NCBI GenBank assembly: GCA_029851415.1
Contig: CM056744.1
Span: forward strand, 70,054,172 to 70,118,171
Origin: Eretmocerus hayati
Taxonomy: Eukaryota; Arthropoda; Insecta; Hymenoptera; Aphelinidae
DNA length: 64,000 nt
Direction of reading: 5' to 3'
Below are positions 34,746 to 47,391 of the stretch, in pieces (the stretch's first letter is position 1; every line of letters starts with the position of its first letter). A program made the translations under genes and the position numbers. Under the pieces are notes generated by a model, which searched no databases, was not told the DNA's origin, and was given only the letters and a program-made list of their open reading frames with translations.

Positions 34746-35743
34746 ATATTCTCAATGGCCATTTTCATTGGCGTTTTGGTTGGTCAATGAAGAAAATTTA
34801 TGTAAAAACATTTCACAAGCTTTCGATGGGTATCGATTGTAGGGCTGAACATTGAATTTATCGAGTTGCCCGGCAAGCAACAATTATCGCACCGCAAATA
34901 AATAATAACAACAACTCAACATAAAAATATAATATTAGAATTATATCGATAAGGTGGATCTCATTGATATATTGACTCTTTAGCTCGATTTGCTGAATTA
35001 CATTTAATGAATGAATTTATCGTTCTTTCGGCCAATCTTTCTATAATAGATTGAAGAATCCAAAATTAAAAATTGGAAAATTCCTTCGTGATGCAGCCAC
35101 TGATACGAAAGTAGAGCCACGAAGAACGCAATTCGACATATGTGGCTCGAAAGAACGATAAATTCATTCATCAACATGATAATTCCAATATTACACGAGG
35201 AGGTATAGCAAAAATTTACTCATTTCCCCGTCGCACGCGAGAATAATCTGCGTTCAGCGGGACGTGCACGCGTATGCATATTGATTGATCGGCGCGATCA
35301 ATGAGTTAAGACAGTTTGGCTTCCACTGATTAATAAAATCAATCAAATATAGACTAATAATTGCGAAATCAACAGTTGGCTGCAATCTGACTCGTGTGAC
35401 CCCCGAGCCGAGCGACGCGTAGTTGACTGTTGGATGCAGTCGGAGAGCAAAATAAACCTGAACATAGCTGTTGGGTAGGTGTTTCCACTCTCGCCGCCAA
35501 CACTGTGAGGGAGCCTTGTCATAACAACTGAACCAGATGTAACAATTTTACAGCAGAAGCTTATTGCTTTTACTACTGAAACATACTCAGTACCTCGCCA
35601 CCTGCTTGCTGAGCAACTCCCAGCAGTGCAACAGTTTATCATCTTCTAATTCTCAGATTAGTACTATTTCATGAAGTTTACTAGTAATCACCCTATCTTC
35701 TTGCTTTTGAATGTATTTCTTTGTAGTGCTGTTTTCATTTTAG

Positions 35744-35851
35744 GTTTTCTCATGCCATACAGCGAGTTCAGGTATGGCTGATGATGGTTTGGTTGTGCAT
35801 TGTGTGTGGGAGCCATCATGCATCTACAATGCTGGAAACCTCCAAGACTTT
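35744..35851 (+). other. Exon-like frame b (left arm), unrecognised protein
   Basis: A 108-nt segment with an acceptor (CATTTTAG|) and donor (|GTGAGT), open in phase 0-0 for 36 codons including ADDGLVVHCVWEPSCIYN. It is repeated at 49997-50104 on the other arm. The splice context and open frame suggest a genuine exon, but I do not recognise the protein. A further short in-phase candidate is upstream after TTTTACAG at about 35556-35625. Confidence 0.4.
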
Positions 35852-36281
35852 GTGAGTATTTCTCTTCAAAAACCAAAATGTATCTTATTGCTGTCCTATA
35901 ACCCTTGTGAAGATTTGCGACTGTTGTCAGGCTCCATTGAGAATTCCTTTCTTTCGAACGTAAACTGATGTAGAGCTAGTGAGTTTCTCAATTGATTTTA
36001 TTCGAACCAGCCTCTACTCTTGGTTGTTATAATGTGACATTATGGTTTGGATCTCTCAGTTTTAAAATCACCAAGTTCTGTCAATTTTAAGCAAACCTTT
36101 GAGAATTCATTGTTCATGTCGTTAGTGAGCAAATAAGAGTCACAATTTTGTCTTCTCTTATGCATCAAGAATGACGTCATTGTCGAATCGTCACATCTTC
36201 TCAAGATGTTGTTGATAGTTTCTTATAGTTTCATTTTTCATATTCACATGTGTTCCAGATATCCAGAGCAGCGCAAACTAG

Positions 36282-36517
36282 GTTGTGAGCAATTGGGTTG
36301 AGACCGTGATTGCTCTAGAGGCCTGGGATACTGATTTTAGTTTTATACCAATGTGTACCGTTGGGCAGTTTATAGCCAGCGAATGTGAAACCCTTGCCAG
36401 TGTAGAATCTGAGCCAATGTGGATGCCTGCTCAGGTACAAATGGCTGCAACCAAGGATTTTATTATCATCAATACAAATCTTCCATCCGCATGTTGTGTG
36501 AAACCTCTCCAATGCAG
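36282..36517 (+). other. Exon-like frame c (left arm), unrecognised protein
   Basis: 236 nt after an AACTAG acceptor, open in the phase left by frame b, ending at CAG|GTACGC in phase 2. It includes NWVETVIALEAWDTDF and CETLASVESEPMWMPAQ. The right-arm copy is 49331-49566, with three substitutions in the 86-codon frame. Direct phase agreement with frame b supports one spliced transcript. Function unknown. Confidence 0.35.
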
Positions 36518-37506
36518 GTACGCATACTCTTGGCTTTTTTTATAGGATGTCTTATGGTATATTCTTCATTGTTTTGCCAAGCTAAAACCGTGCATGATTA
36601 CTTTCTCTTTCAGTTAACCACAAATAGCATTCCAGGATTGTCATATTCAGTTAATCATTGCTTATTATTTTTCTTCGCTGCTCATAGTGCTGGTGCCAGT
36701 TACATCTTGTAAACTTTTGATTGCGATGCTGTATCAGTTGATCAATAACTGACTATTCCTGAGCCTAACAACTGGTGCATTCGCTGGTTAATTTCTCCAA
36801 ACATTAGCAAGTATCAATTCATCTAATGCTTCAACTCGAGGACATGATTTTGAGAGGCACAGTGTAAAGATTATTTCTGTGGTGGAGAACGTGTTGCTCT
36901 GAACTGCCAACAATATAATACTGTGAGGCAAAGTTTTATTTTACAAATTATATTGGATTTAGGTTACTTATGAGTCCAACCCATCCCTGCCTCAAAATAT
37001 TTCTAAGTACTGGGGGATGGATTCGAATTCCTTTTCATTCGATATTGAATCTACAAATCCGAGATGACGAACCGTCCGTGCAGCACTGTTAGCAGGACCG
37101 AGGTTCAAGTGCTTGAGCGATCCTCCTCCACACATGGATCCTCATTCAATTTCCTCTATGAACATTGCGCGATCTATGATCATGGAGAGAAGTCGAAGAA
37201 TATCGCCCAAATTCCGAGAAAATGTTAGTTGCGAACCACAGCCATCAGACAATCCGTATAACTGGTCCGAAAGCTGAACAACCAACCCTCGAGCAGTAGT
37301 AGACATAATTTTGTAATCGATTTAGATTCCAATATACTCCATTACGTGCGTAAGGACTGGGGAGGGAGGTGGCACGCGAATCCCTCCACTCGACATTCAA
37401 CATTTAATCTTATTCGGATATGACGAGCGAACCCTGTAGCAGTAGTAGACCGAGGTTCAAGTGCTCGAGAAGTCGAGTAAGTGAGCTCCTGAATTCGTTC
37501 ACTACC

Positions 37507-38458
37507 CGGCTAAATCCTTTCATACCCTCCAGTTTTGGGCTCAAATGATTAGTGGCACATCCAATAATCAACATCAATAAGAAATATTGTTCAAAAATTG
37601 GGGTAAGGCATAAATAAATAATAAAAACATGCATCTTTCCGTCCTTTTTTTGGTTTTTCCATTGTAAGTCGGAAAATATTGGTTTTTCGAGAAAACTTGT
37701 CCAGAGGTAATTTGTAGATCTCTAAACGATCTACAAAATTGGTTTCCTCACTTCTTCCCGTAAAATGCATCTTTTTGGAGTTATTCTTGGTCGAAGTTAT
37801 AATCGAATTTGTTTAAATAAATTCGCTAAAATTGCTTATAACGGGTTCAAATTATTTCCCCTAGGTAATTGAGTCAATTTGGAAAAGAAAAGGTCCCTTG
37901 GTATTTTTTCTTTAATTTGATCGTTTTCGAGTAATGAGAAAAAGCAGATTTCGCAACTTCCAAGTCAAAGTGCTGTCATGAAAGCACCGTATTGAGGGTT
38001 AGAAGTCGCGAAATTTGCTTTTCTCATTACTCGAAAACGATCAAACTTAGGAAAAAATACCAAGAGACCTTTTCTTTTCGAAATTGACTCAAATACCTAG
38101 GAAAAATAATTTGTGCCCGTTATAAACAAATTTTGGCAAATTTATTTAAACAAATTCGACTATAACTTACATCAAGAATAACTCCAAAAATACGCATTTT
38201 ACGCGAAAAAAGTGTATGAACAAATTTTGTAGACCGTTTGAAGATCCACAAATTACTTTTGGACAAGTTTTCTCGGAAAACCAATATTTTCCGACTCATA
38301 ATGGAAAAACCGAAAAAAGGACGGGAAAATGCATGTTTTTATTGTTTATTTATGCTTTGCCCCAATTTTTGAGCAATAATTCTTATCAACATTGATTATT
38401 GGATGTGCCACCTATCATTTGAGCCCAAATTTGGAGGGTTTGGAAGAGTTTTGCCGGT
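37507..38458. mobile_element. 0.95-kb foldback, left-arm copy
   Basis: Arms of about 450 bp (AAACCCTCC/GGAGGGTTT near the ends, poly-pyrimidine and TTTAAATAAATT blocks inside) meet at about 37960-38000. It is present at the equivalent place on the other arm (47392-48342), so it predates the large duplication. No transposase. Confidence 0.8.
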
Positions 38459-38599
38459 TGCTCCTAAAAGGAAGCGTCTTATCGGGGCTTACTTACTTGA
38501 CTAGAGCAATCCCCGTCCGTACCCCGATCGTATCCCAATTTTTTCATGATCATGACGAGAAATCGTATGATATCACTCGGATTCTTGGGAAATTGTGAG

Positions 38600-38940
38600 T
38601 TGGAACACACAGCTGCCGGGAAATCTGTAACTGGTCGGAGAGCCGAATAACCCATCCTCGATCAGTAGTTGACATGATTTCCCAAATTTCCCAGTTGATG
38701 CACTGTTATCCATTTCTATTCCAAAGTGCTCTGTTATAAGCATGAGGAATGAAGGATGTCATGCAGGTCCAATTATCCGATCTCCGCTTTCCTTTTTGGG
38801 AATGACGAATCGACCCTGCAGCAGTAGTAGACCGAGGTTCAAGTGCTCGAGCGATCCTCGTCTATACCTTGATCCGTATTAAAGTTCCTGAATGATTATG
38901 ACGAGAAATTGTATAATATCGTTCAAATTATCCTAAAAAT
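38600..38940 (+). repeat. Module with GTAGTAGACCGAGGTTCAAG
   Basis: A block carrying a GACCCTGCAGCAGTAGTAGA string, then CCGAGGTTCAAGTGCTCGAG, recurs with variation near 37085, 37440, 38825, 40895, 42100, 43305 and 44510 and on the right arm. It is thus a building block shared by the arms and the spacer array. Confidence 0.6.
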
Positions 38941-39310
38941 GTGAGTTGGAACCCACAGCCACCAGAGAATCGGTAGATGGTTCAAGAGACCTCATCGAAC
39001 CGTCGAGTAATGCATCCACACGTTGTCCAGTGTCGAAGAAAGGTACCCCGATCGATTCCACAATTGAAAGTTCAATCAAAAAAGTGAGAGATCGAGAAGA
39101 AGCTGAGTAACTCGTTCTTTTTGACCAAGAAAAATGTCTTATCAACCTCTCGTATTTGAAAATCTTTAAGTTTCCCACTCAGATAATCCTGGTAATGCGT
39201 CCACACGTCCTCCAAAGTCAAATGAAGATATTCTGATTGGTTCCACCGTTAAAAATTCAATCAGACAGTCTAGAGATCGAAAAGAACGCGAGTAACTCGT
39301 TTTTCCAGAT
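38941..39310 (-). repeat. ~185-bp CGAGTTACTCG array, left arm (about two units)
   Basis: Units contain GTAATGCRTCCACACG, a C/A-rich GGTACC-type segment and end in CGAGTAACTCG (about 39105 and 39295). The right arm has about six units (45841-46870), so the array expanded or contracted after the arms separated. Confidence 0.75.
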
Positions 39311-41029
39311 CGTGTGCAAGGGAAGACATTGTTAAAGAAGATTTTAACACTGTAAAGATTATTGCAGAAACAAGTAATTAAAAAAAAAAAATTACTGATA
39401 TCAAACTGCACCCTTTACGGGTATCGGTAAATTTATCCTCTCGAGTACAGAACGAAACGAGGGAGATGCGTTCTCGAACGTTCAAATTTGTCTATTCTAC
39501 ACTGAGAATGGAATATTGCCGTCAGAACAATACAATTGTATTGTTACGTGGTATTGCCGTCACACCAATACTTGATTGTCACCACAGCAAAATGATTTTG
39601 TTATTGCATGCGAATAACCTAAAAATCTTTCGATTATATTTGTTCCTTTACCGGCACCATTCCGTGCGAAAAAAATTGGTAGCTTTTGTGGCAAAATAGC
39701 CGTAATGTGACTGTGAATCCATCAAGTATCAGAGCATTTGAAATATATGGGCCACGATTATTTATTTTTTGCAGTAATGCCAGACTGCGCCAAACCGATC
39801 TGATGGATTGGGGTGATGACAAAATCGGTATTGCTCTCCTGGCTATATCACTTTTTGATCGTACGGCGAAACGCAAGAGCGTACGACTGAACTTTTTCTC
39901 TCAGTGTAGTTCGCTTCATGATTTTCTGAAACTTCATTGCATTTTGGATTTCCCCACCAAATACTAGGTATACTAATTAGCTTATTGATCTAACGGGATA
40001 GCTCTAAGCGGGTCAAACACGCACGTCAACATATTCACGTAGGCTCTTCTATAAAACGCAACGTATTACCAAAATCCACATTTTTCCAAAATCGAACTCG
40101 TAGATTGAAAAAATAAATCCCGACTCATGGGCATACATTTGGGCTAGAATTCAGTTTTTATATTGAAATAAATACAAGTAAATCATTGCTCTTTTCATGT
40201 ACTGTTTACAACTCAAAATGTCGGCCAGTGTTATGTGCGCTTTGTGACTCTCCAAAAGCATGGAACCAGAATCACTGAAATGATCGTCGTAATACTTGGT
40301 TAGTCACCCAGTGACTCGAACGATGCAAGCACTGTTGCTCGTCATCGATGGGTGCATTTATTGCGTTTCCATATGGGCAGTTACGTTGTGATGCCTTATA
40401 GGTCGTGGAGGAGTGTCGGGTCAAGCTGCTTCAGTCTCCAAGTGGACCCGGACCGGTCCTGGTGCTCACGCGGACTGATAAGCAGCTGATCGGTGGTATG
40501 TTACATCTTGGAGCTTCCTGGCCCTTGACTTGGTGATAGAAGGCGCCAGTAGTGTAACATGAATTTACTAGGTTTACCATTAACAATCAACGAACAACGA
40601 TCGCAGAAGCTCCACGATTATTCAGCTGAGGAGTAATTTTGAATGCAAATTTCATTCACTCGTGTTCCCAGCACATGCGCATCTTTCTACGTTCCTGGAA
40701 CTGTTTTTTTGACGTCTGAGCCGATTTTCCAACCCTCGAGCAGTAGTAGACATGATTTGCCAATCTTTTCAGTCGATGCAGTCGATCGATTCCGATTTCG
40801 AGGTGCTTTGTTATGGAAATGAGGACTGCAGGATGTCATGCAGGTCCAGTTATCCTATCTTTGCTTTCCTTTCTGGGATGACGAGCCGACCCTGCAGCAG
40901 TGGTAGACTGAGGTTCGAGTGCTCGATCAATCCTCGTCCGTAACCCGATCGTATCCCATTTTTTCCACGATCATGCCCTGAAATCGTATAATATCACTCG
41001 ATCCTTGGGGAATCGTAAGTTGGGACCCA
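39311..41029. other. Left part of palindrome spacer
   Basis: From 39311 to about 40700 I see no match to the right arm and no recognised gene. A 93-codon plus frame (39686-39967) and its overlapping minus frame have no known domain. Near 40400-40560 the sequence is GC-richer. From about 40700 it joins the repeat modules of the 1.2-kb array. Confidence 0.4.
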
Positions 41030-44000
41030 CAGCCACCAAAAAATCTGCATCTGGTTCAAGAGCCGTACAACCCAACCCTCCATCAGTGGTAGGCATAATT
41101 TCTCTCATTTTCTAGTTGATGCAGTCTAATCGATGATTAGTACTCGTTGCAGTCAAGGTCACGGTCATTCATAAAAGATTCAATTCCGGACCGTGAACAC
41201 TAGACACTCGTCATCGCATGAATCCATGCTGAAATTCGGGCTCCGAATCCGACTCCAGCTGCGGTTGATGAATTCATCCAGGATAATGTTTTCTTCACCT
41301 GTACTTTGTTCTCAGTTCTACTTCGTGGCGGCAATCAATAGGTGTCAGAGACACCTGAACCCAATTCGCCGCGTCCTTTGCCAATCGATTCTCGCCGGGA
41401 GAAATCACTCTACGCAACACTTGCTAAAATATCTGGGGTCATAGCCCCAACGATTGGTTCATCTGGTTTATGCGCCAATCACGACATTCATCTGCCTTTG
41501 ACACTTCCATCTCCCCGGTGGGATAGGGATAGTCGATATCTCTTCTTGCCTTTGTCTTCTAGGAATTTCCAATACCCTTTTGTGGAAAAGCTCTGAGTCA
41601 TGAAAGAAATTCCCAACCTTATACTGAGAGCGCTCCATACTCAATTTCCTAACAATTTCCGGCAGCTTTTGGCCCGGATCGCTCCCAGGAATCGACGTAT
41701 GATTCAATTCAAGGAAACATCGGCTGGCCCCTGTACTTTCTTTTCAAATTCTACTGGAGATGATGGTCGTTAGAAGTAAGCGACATCTGAATCTGTTCCG
41801 AATCACCATGTATCTATATGTTCATTCCATGAGCGAATTTTTCAAGTGGCGTTCACCAGGATTTTTGAGGACATATCTTTAACCATTGGTTCATCTGGTT
41901 TCTGCGCGATTTTCGACGTTCATCCATTGAGAGCTGTTCCACCACCATGCATTTTTGTTTGAATTAGGTAACTCATGAATCTAACCTATTTCTGCCTGCG
42001 AATATTTCTAAGTACTGGGGGATGGATGCAGACTTCCTCCCATTTGATAGCAATTCTACTAATTCGCGATGACTAATAGTCTCCGCAGCACTATCAGCAT
42101 GACCGAGGTCCAAGTGCTCGGGAGATCCTTGTCTGGACATGGATCCGCATCCAATATGACGAGATATATGGTGCTGGAGAGGAATCGGAGGATACCGAGG
42201 AACTTCTTAAGTAAAAGTGAATATGTACTCCCAGCCACCAGAAAATCTGTAACTGGTTAGAGAGCTGAACAACGAACACTCGAGCAGTAGTAGACATAGT
42301 TTCTGAAATTTCCTAGTTGATGCAGTTTGATCGATGATTAGTACTCGTTGCAGTCAAGGTCATGCTCATTCATAAGAATTTCAATCCCGGACCGTGAACA
42401 CTAGACACTCGTCATCGCATGAATCCATGCTGAAATTCGGGCTCCGAACCCGACTCCACCTGCGGTTGATGAATTCATCCAGGATAATGTTTTCTTCACC
42501 TGTACTTTGTTCTCAGTTCTACTTCGTGGCAGCAATCAATAGGTGTCGAAGGCACCTGAAACCAAATCACCGCATCATTCTCCATAAGATTCGCGCCGGG
42601 AGGGATCAATCTAGGCAACACTCGCTCGAATATCTGGGGACATAGCCCCAACGATTGGTCCATCTAGTTTATCCACCAATCACGACATTCATCTAGCTTT
42701 GGCACTTCCATCTCCCCGATGGGATAGAGATATCGATATCTGTTCTTGCCTTCGTCTTCTAGAAATTTTCAATATCCTTGCTCTTCGCAGCAGAGCTCTG
42801 AGTCATGGATGAAAATTCCAACCTCATACCGAGAGCACTCCATACTCATTTTCCTATTAATCTCTGGCAGCTTTTGGCCCAGATTGCTCCCAGGAATCAA
42901 CGTAAGATTCAATTCAAGGAAACATCGGCTTGCCCCTGTACTTCGTTTTCAAGTTCTACTGGAGATGATGGTCGTTAGAAGTTAGCGACATCTGAATCTG
43001 TTTCGCATCATCATGCATTAATATGTTCATCCAATGAGCGAATTTTTCAAGGGGTGTTCACCAGGATTTTTGAGGTCATAACTTCAACCATTGGTCCATC
43101 TGGTTTCTGCGGGCTATTCGACATTCATCCATTGAGAGCTGTTTCCCTACCATGAATTTCCGTTTGAATTAGGTAACTCATTAATCTAACCTATCTCTGC
43201 CTGCGAATATTTCTATGTAATGGGGGATGGATGCAGATTTCCTTCCATTTGATAGCAATTCTACTAATTCACGATGACTAATCGTCTCCGTAGCACCATC
43301 AGCAGGACCGAGGTCCAAGTGCTGGAGGGATCCTTATCTGGACATGGATCCGCATCGAATATGATGAGATATATGATGCTGGAGAGGAATCGGAGGATAC
43401 CGCTCGAATTCTCAGGTAAAAGTGAGTACGTACTTCCAGACACCAGGAAATCTGTAACTGGTTAGTGAGCTGAACAACGACCACTCGAGCAGTAGTAGAC
43501 ATAATTTCTGAAATTTTCTAGTCGATGCAGTCTAATCGATGATTAGTACTCGGTGCAGTCAAGGTTCCGGTCGTTCATGAGAATTTCAATCTCGGACCAA
43601 GAGCACGAGACACTCGTCAAAGCATGAATCCATGTGGGAATTCGGGCTCCGAACCCGACTCCACCTGCGATTGATGAATTCATCGAGGATAATGTATTCT
43701 CCATCTGGACTTTGTTCTAAGTTCTACTTCGTGGCAGCAATCAATAAGTGTCGAAGACACCAGAAACCAAATCACCGCATCATTCGCCACTAGATTCGCG
43801 CCGGGAGGGATCAATCTACGCAACACTCGCTAGAATATCTGGGGACATAGCCGTAACGATTGGTTCATCTGGTTTATCCGCCAATCACGACATTCATCTG
43901 CCTTTGGCGTTTCCATCTCCCCGATGGGATAGAGATGATCGATATCTGTTCTTGCCTTTGTCTTCTAGAAATTTTCAATATCCTTGCTCTCCGCAGCAGA

Positions 44001-45085
44001 GCTCTGAGTCATGAATGAAAATTCCAACCTCATACCGAGAGCACTCCATACTCATTTTCCTATTAATCTCTGGCAGCTTTTGGCCCGGATCGCTCCCAGG
44101 AATCGACGTATGATTAAATTCAAGACAAAATCGGCTTGCCCCTGTACTTTGTTTCCAAATTCCACTGGAGATGACGGTCGTTAGGAGTTAGCGACATCTG
44201 GATCTGTTCCGCATCATAATGCATCAATATATTCATTCCATGAGCGAATTTTTCAAGGGGTGATCACCAGGATTTTTGAGGACATATCTTTAACCATTGG
44301 TCCATCTGGTTTCTGCGGGATATTCGACATTCATCCATTGAGAGCTGTTTCCCTACCATGAATTTTCGTTTGCATTAGGTAACTCATTATTCTAACCTAT
44401 CTCTGCCTGCGAATATTTCTAGGTAATGGGGGATGGATGCAGATTTCCTTCCATTTGATAGCAATTCTACAAATTCGCGATCACTAGTCGTCTCTGTAGC
44501 ACTATCAGCAGGATGGAGGTCCAAGTGCTGGAGGGATCCTTATCTGGACATGGATCCGCATCGAATATGACGAGATATATGATGCTGGAGAGGAATCGGA
44601 GGATACCGCTCAAATTCTCAAGTGAAAGTGAATATGTACTTCCAGCCACCAGAAAATCTGTAACTGGTTAGAGAGCTGAACAACGACCACTCGAGCAGTA
44701 GTAGACATAGTTTCTGGAATTTCCTAGTCGTCGCAGTTTGATCGATGATTATTACTCGTTGCAGTCAAGGTCACGGTCATTCATAAGAATTTCAATCCCG
44801 GACCGTGAGCACTAGACATTCGTCATCGCATGAATCCATGCTGAAATTCGGGCTCCGAACCCGACTCCACCTGCGGTTGATGAATTTGTCCAGGATAATG
44901 TATTCTCCACCTGGACTTTGTTCTCAGTTTTACTTCGTGGCAGCAATCAATAGGTGTCGAAGACACCTGAAACCAAATCGCCGCATCATCCTCCACTAGA
45001 TTCGCGCCGGGAGGGATCAATCTACGCAACATTCGCTAGAATATCTGGGGACATAGCCCTAACGGTTGGTTCATCTGATTATTCG
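41030..45085 (+). repeat. 1.2-kb tandem repeat, about 3.4 copies
   Basis: The block GAATCCATG...CGGGCTCCGAA recurs at about 41220, 42421, 43626 and 44832, periods of 1201-1206 bp. Each unit also holds a CCCCTGTACTT block, a GGGGGATGGATGCAGA block and the GTAGTAGACAT module. The last copy stops near 45085. Frames of about 80 codons recur once per unit and are repeat products. Confidence 0.9.
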
Positions 45086-45599
45086 ATGAGTATTTTTGGA
45101 CTTATAGATTTTCTGATGACAAATTCTCGATTTTCATTAAAAAAGCATATCTTAAAAATAATTTGTAATTCTGAGTCCCACTTAAAAAATTTTTAGAGAA
45201 GTAATTTTTGATGTTCTTGAGGTGCTAAATCGCTTGGTTGATACGGAATTTTGTTAAAATGTCATTATCATGGTCTTAGAGACAAATGTAGAAGGGGTAC
45301 ACAGAAGCTAGGATAAAATTGGAAGAAATCAAAATTGTGTATCAACCAATCGATTCAGCACCTCAAAAAAATTTCATATTGAAGGACTCATATTTTCCAA
45401 AGGAGGAGGAAAATTTATAGATAGTTTTCAAGATATGGGGGGAAAAAATTTTTCAGAAAAAAGTTTCTAATTCGAGGGATAATGGTCGGGGGATGCTCAA
45501 ATTGTAGCGTTCCCATCTACAGATGACAACGGACATGTTTGCAAGATTTGGAGGGGATTGAAGGAAACAGTGAGGAGTTTTGCTGCGACATAGAAAGGG

Positions 45600-45840
45600 A
45601 AATACATGTACACACACACACAGACACGGTCAGAGGGCTCGGAAGATAGGGTGATTGTAATTTTCCAAGGCATTATCAAGGAAAACTGTTACCTACAATC
45701 GATAGATTCCGGGAAAACGGAGAGGATAGTTCAATTTTCATGTATGCAAGAGCTTTCTGGGAGGAGAAAAAATTTTTTTACAAAGGAATTCGAGGAAAAA
45801 TCTACTACCATCAAATGAAAGCTTTCTCTTTTGAGAAAGC
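45600..45840 (+). repeat. Second copy of the CA-microsatellite dispersed repeat
   Basis: Carries ACACACACACACAGACACGG near 45610, AAAACTGTTACCTACAA near 45683 and the hairpin GCTTTCTCTTTTGAGAAAGC at 45821-45840, as at 33050-33318. The right arm of the inverted duplication begins directly after the hairpin. 45086-45600 is gene-free. Confidence 0.6.
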
Positions 45841-46870
45841 AAAACGAGTTACTCGCCTTCTTTTCGATCTGTAAAATTTCTGATTGTATGTTTAATTGTA
45901 GAATCAATTAAGATACCTTCATTTCACTTTGGAGGCGTGTGGATGCATTACCAGGATTAGATTTTAAAAGACGAGAGGCTGATAATACATTCTTCTTGAT
46001 CGGAAAAAAACGAGTTACTCGCGTTCTTTTCGATCTCTAAACTTTCTGAATGAATTTTTAATTGTTGAACTAATCAGGATACCTTCCTTCGACCTTGGAA
46101 AACGTGTGGAACCATCACCAGAATTATCTGATTGGAAAACTTTTTCTCGATCGAAATAAACGAGTTTCTCGGCTTCTTTTAAATCTCTAAACTCTTTAAT
46201 TAAACTTTTGACTGTGGAATCGATCAGGGTACTTTCCTTTGACCTTGGAGAACGTGTGGATGCATTACCAGAATCATGTAATTGGGAAACTTGAAGATTC
46301 TCGGATACTCTCGTATTCATTTATCAGCCTCTCGGCTGATAAGACATTTTTCTCGATCGAAAAAAACGAGTTCCTCGCCTCCTTTTCGATCTCTAAATTT
46401 TTTGATAAATCTTTCGATTGTGGAATCGATCAGGGTACCTTCATTAGACTTTGAAAGACGTGTGGATGCATTACCAGGACTATCTGAATGGAAAACTTGA
46501 AGATTTTCAAATACAAGAGGCTGATAAGACATTCTTCTTGATCGAAAAAACGAGTCACACAGCTACTTCTCGATCTCTAAATTTTTTTATTAAACTTTTG
46601 ATTGTGGAATCGATCGGGGTACCTTTCCTCGACTATGGAGAACGTGTAAATGCATTACCAGGATCATCTGAATGGAAAACTCAAAGATTTTCAAATGCGA
46701 GAGGTTGATAAGACATTTTTCTTGATCAAAAAGAACGAGTTACTCAGCTTCTTCTCGATCTCTCACTTTTTTGATTGAACTTTCAATTGTGGAATCGATC
46801 GGGGTACCTTCCTTTGACACTGGACAACGTGTGGATGCATTACTCGATGGTTCGATAAGGTCTCTTGGAC
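45841..46870 (+). repeat. ~185-bp CGAGTTACTCG array, right arm (about six units)
   Basis: Units headed ACGAGTTACTCG or variants at about 45844, 46010, 46159, 46367, 46551 and 46735. Spacing is 149-208 bp, settling to 184 in the last units. Each has GTGGAATCGATCRGGGTACC and GTGTGGATGCATTACCAG. Confidence 0.85.
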
Positions 46871-47391
46871 CATCTACCGATCCCTGGTAGCTGTGGGTTC
46901 CAACTCACATTTTCAAGATAATTTGAACGATATTATACAATTTCTCATCATAATCATCCAGGAACTTTAATACGGATCAAGGTATAGACGAGGATCGCTC
47001 GAGCACTTGAACCACGTTCTACTACTGCTGCAAGGTCGATTCGTCATTCCCAAAAAGGAAAGCGGAGATCGGATAATTGGACCTGCATGACATCCTTCAT
47101 TCCTCATGCTTATAACAGAGCACTTCGAAATAGAAATGGATTACAGTGCATCAACTGGAAAATTTGGGAAATCATGTCAACTACTGATCGAGGATGGGTT
47201 ATTCGGCTCTCGGACCAGTTACAGATTTCCCGGCAGCTGTGTGTTCCAACTCACACTTTCCCAAGAATCCGAGTGATATCATACGATTTCTCGTCATGAT
47301 CATGAAAAAATTGAGGTACGATCGGGGTACGGACGGGGATTGCTCTAGTCTAGTAAGTAAGCCCCGATAAGACGCTTCCTTTTAGGAGCAA

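Larger units (their letters stand above)
28942..35505. mobile_element. 6,564-bp hAT-like foldback, inserted in the left arm only
   Basis: TGAGGGAG at 28934-28941 is repeated at 35506-35513. The ends are CAGTGTTGGCGGCGAGAG and its exact complement, and the terminal arms are about 700 bp (to about 29645 and from about 34795). The right arm of the large duplication has the uninterrupted site near 50340 (minus strand ...CTATGAGGGAGCCTTGTC) with one copy of the octamer. An 8-bp duplication and CAGTG termini are typical of hAT elements. No transposase is present; the interior carries three smaller inverted-repeat elements (29722, 32059, 33916) and a dispersed repeat. Confidence 0.9.
24216..39310 (+). 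repeat. Left arm of giant inverted duplication
   Basis: Sequence from about 24216 to 39310 is present in inverted orientation at 54004-45841. Shared in mirrored order: the 176-bp satellite, an exon-like cluster, the 0.95-kb foldback at 37507-38458, and the repeat modules around 38.6-39.3 kb. Sample peptides from the arms differ at 0 of 74, 1 of 64 and 3 of 86 residues, so the copies are recent. This arm has two private insertions (27282-27681 and 28942-35505), a longer satellite block, and about 200 bp near 27.7-27.93 kb absent from the other arm. Confidence 0.9.

Noticed and set aside
39686..39967. 93-codon frame in the palindrome spacer as a gene
   Set aside because: No motif, overlapping open frame on the other strand, no splice or promoter context.
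41193..45196. Repeated 80-codon frames starting MNTRHSSSHES
   Set aside because: One per 1.2-kb tandem unit with changing ends; no domain, overlapped by minus-strand frames.
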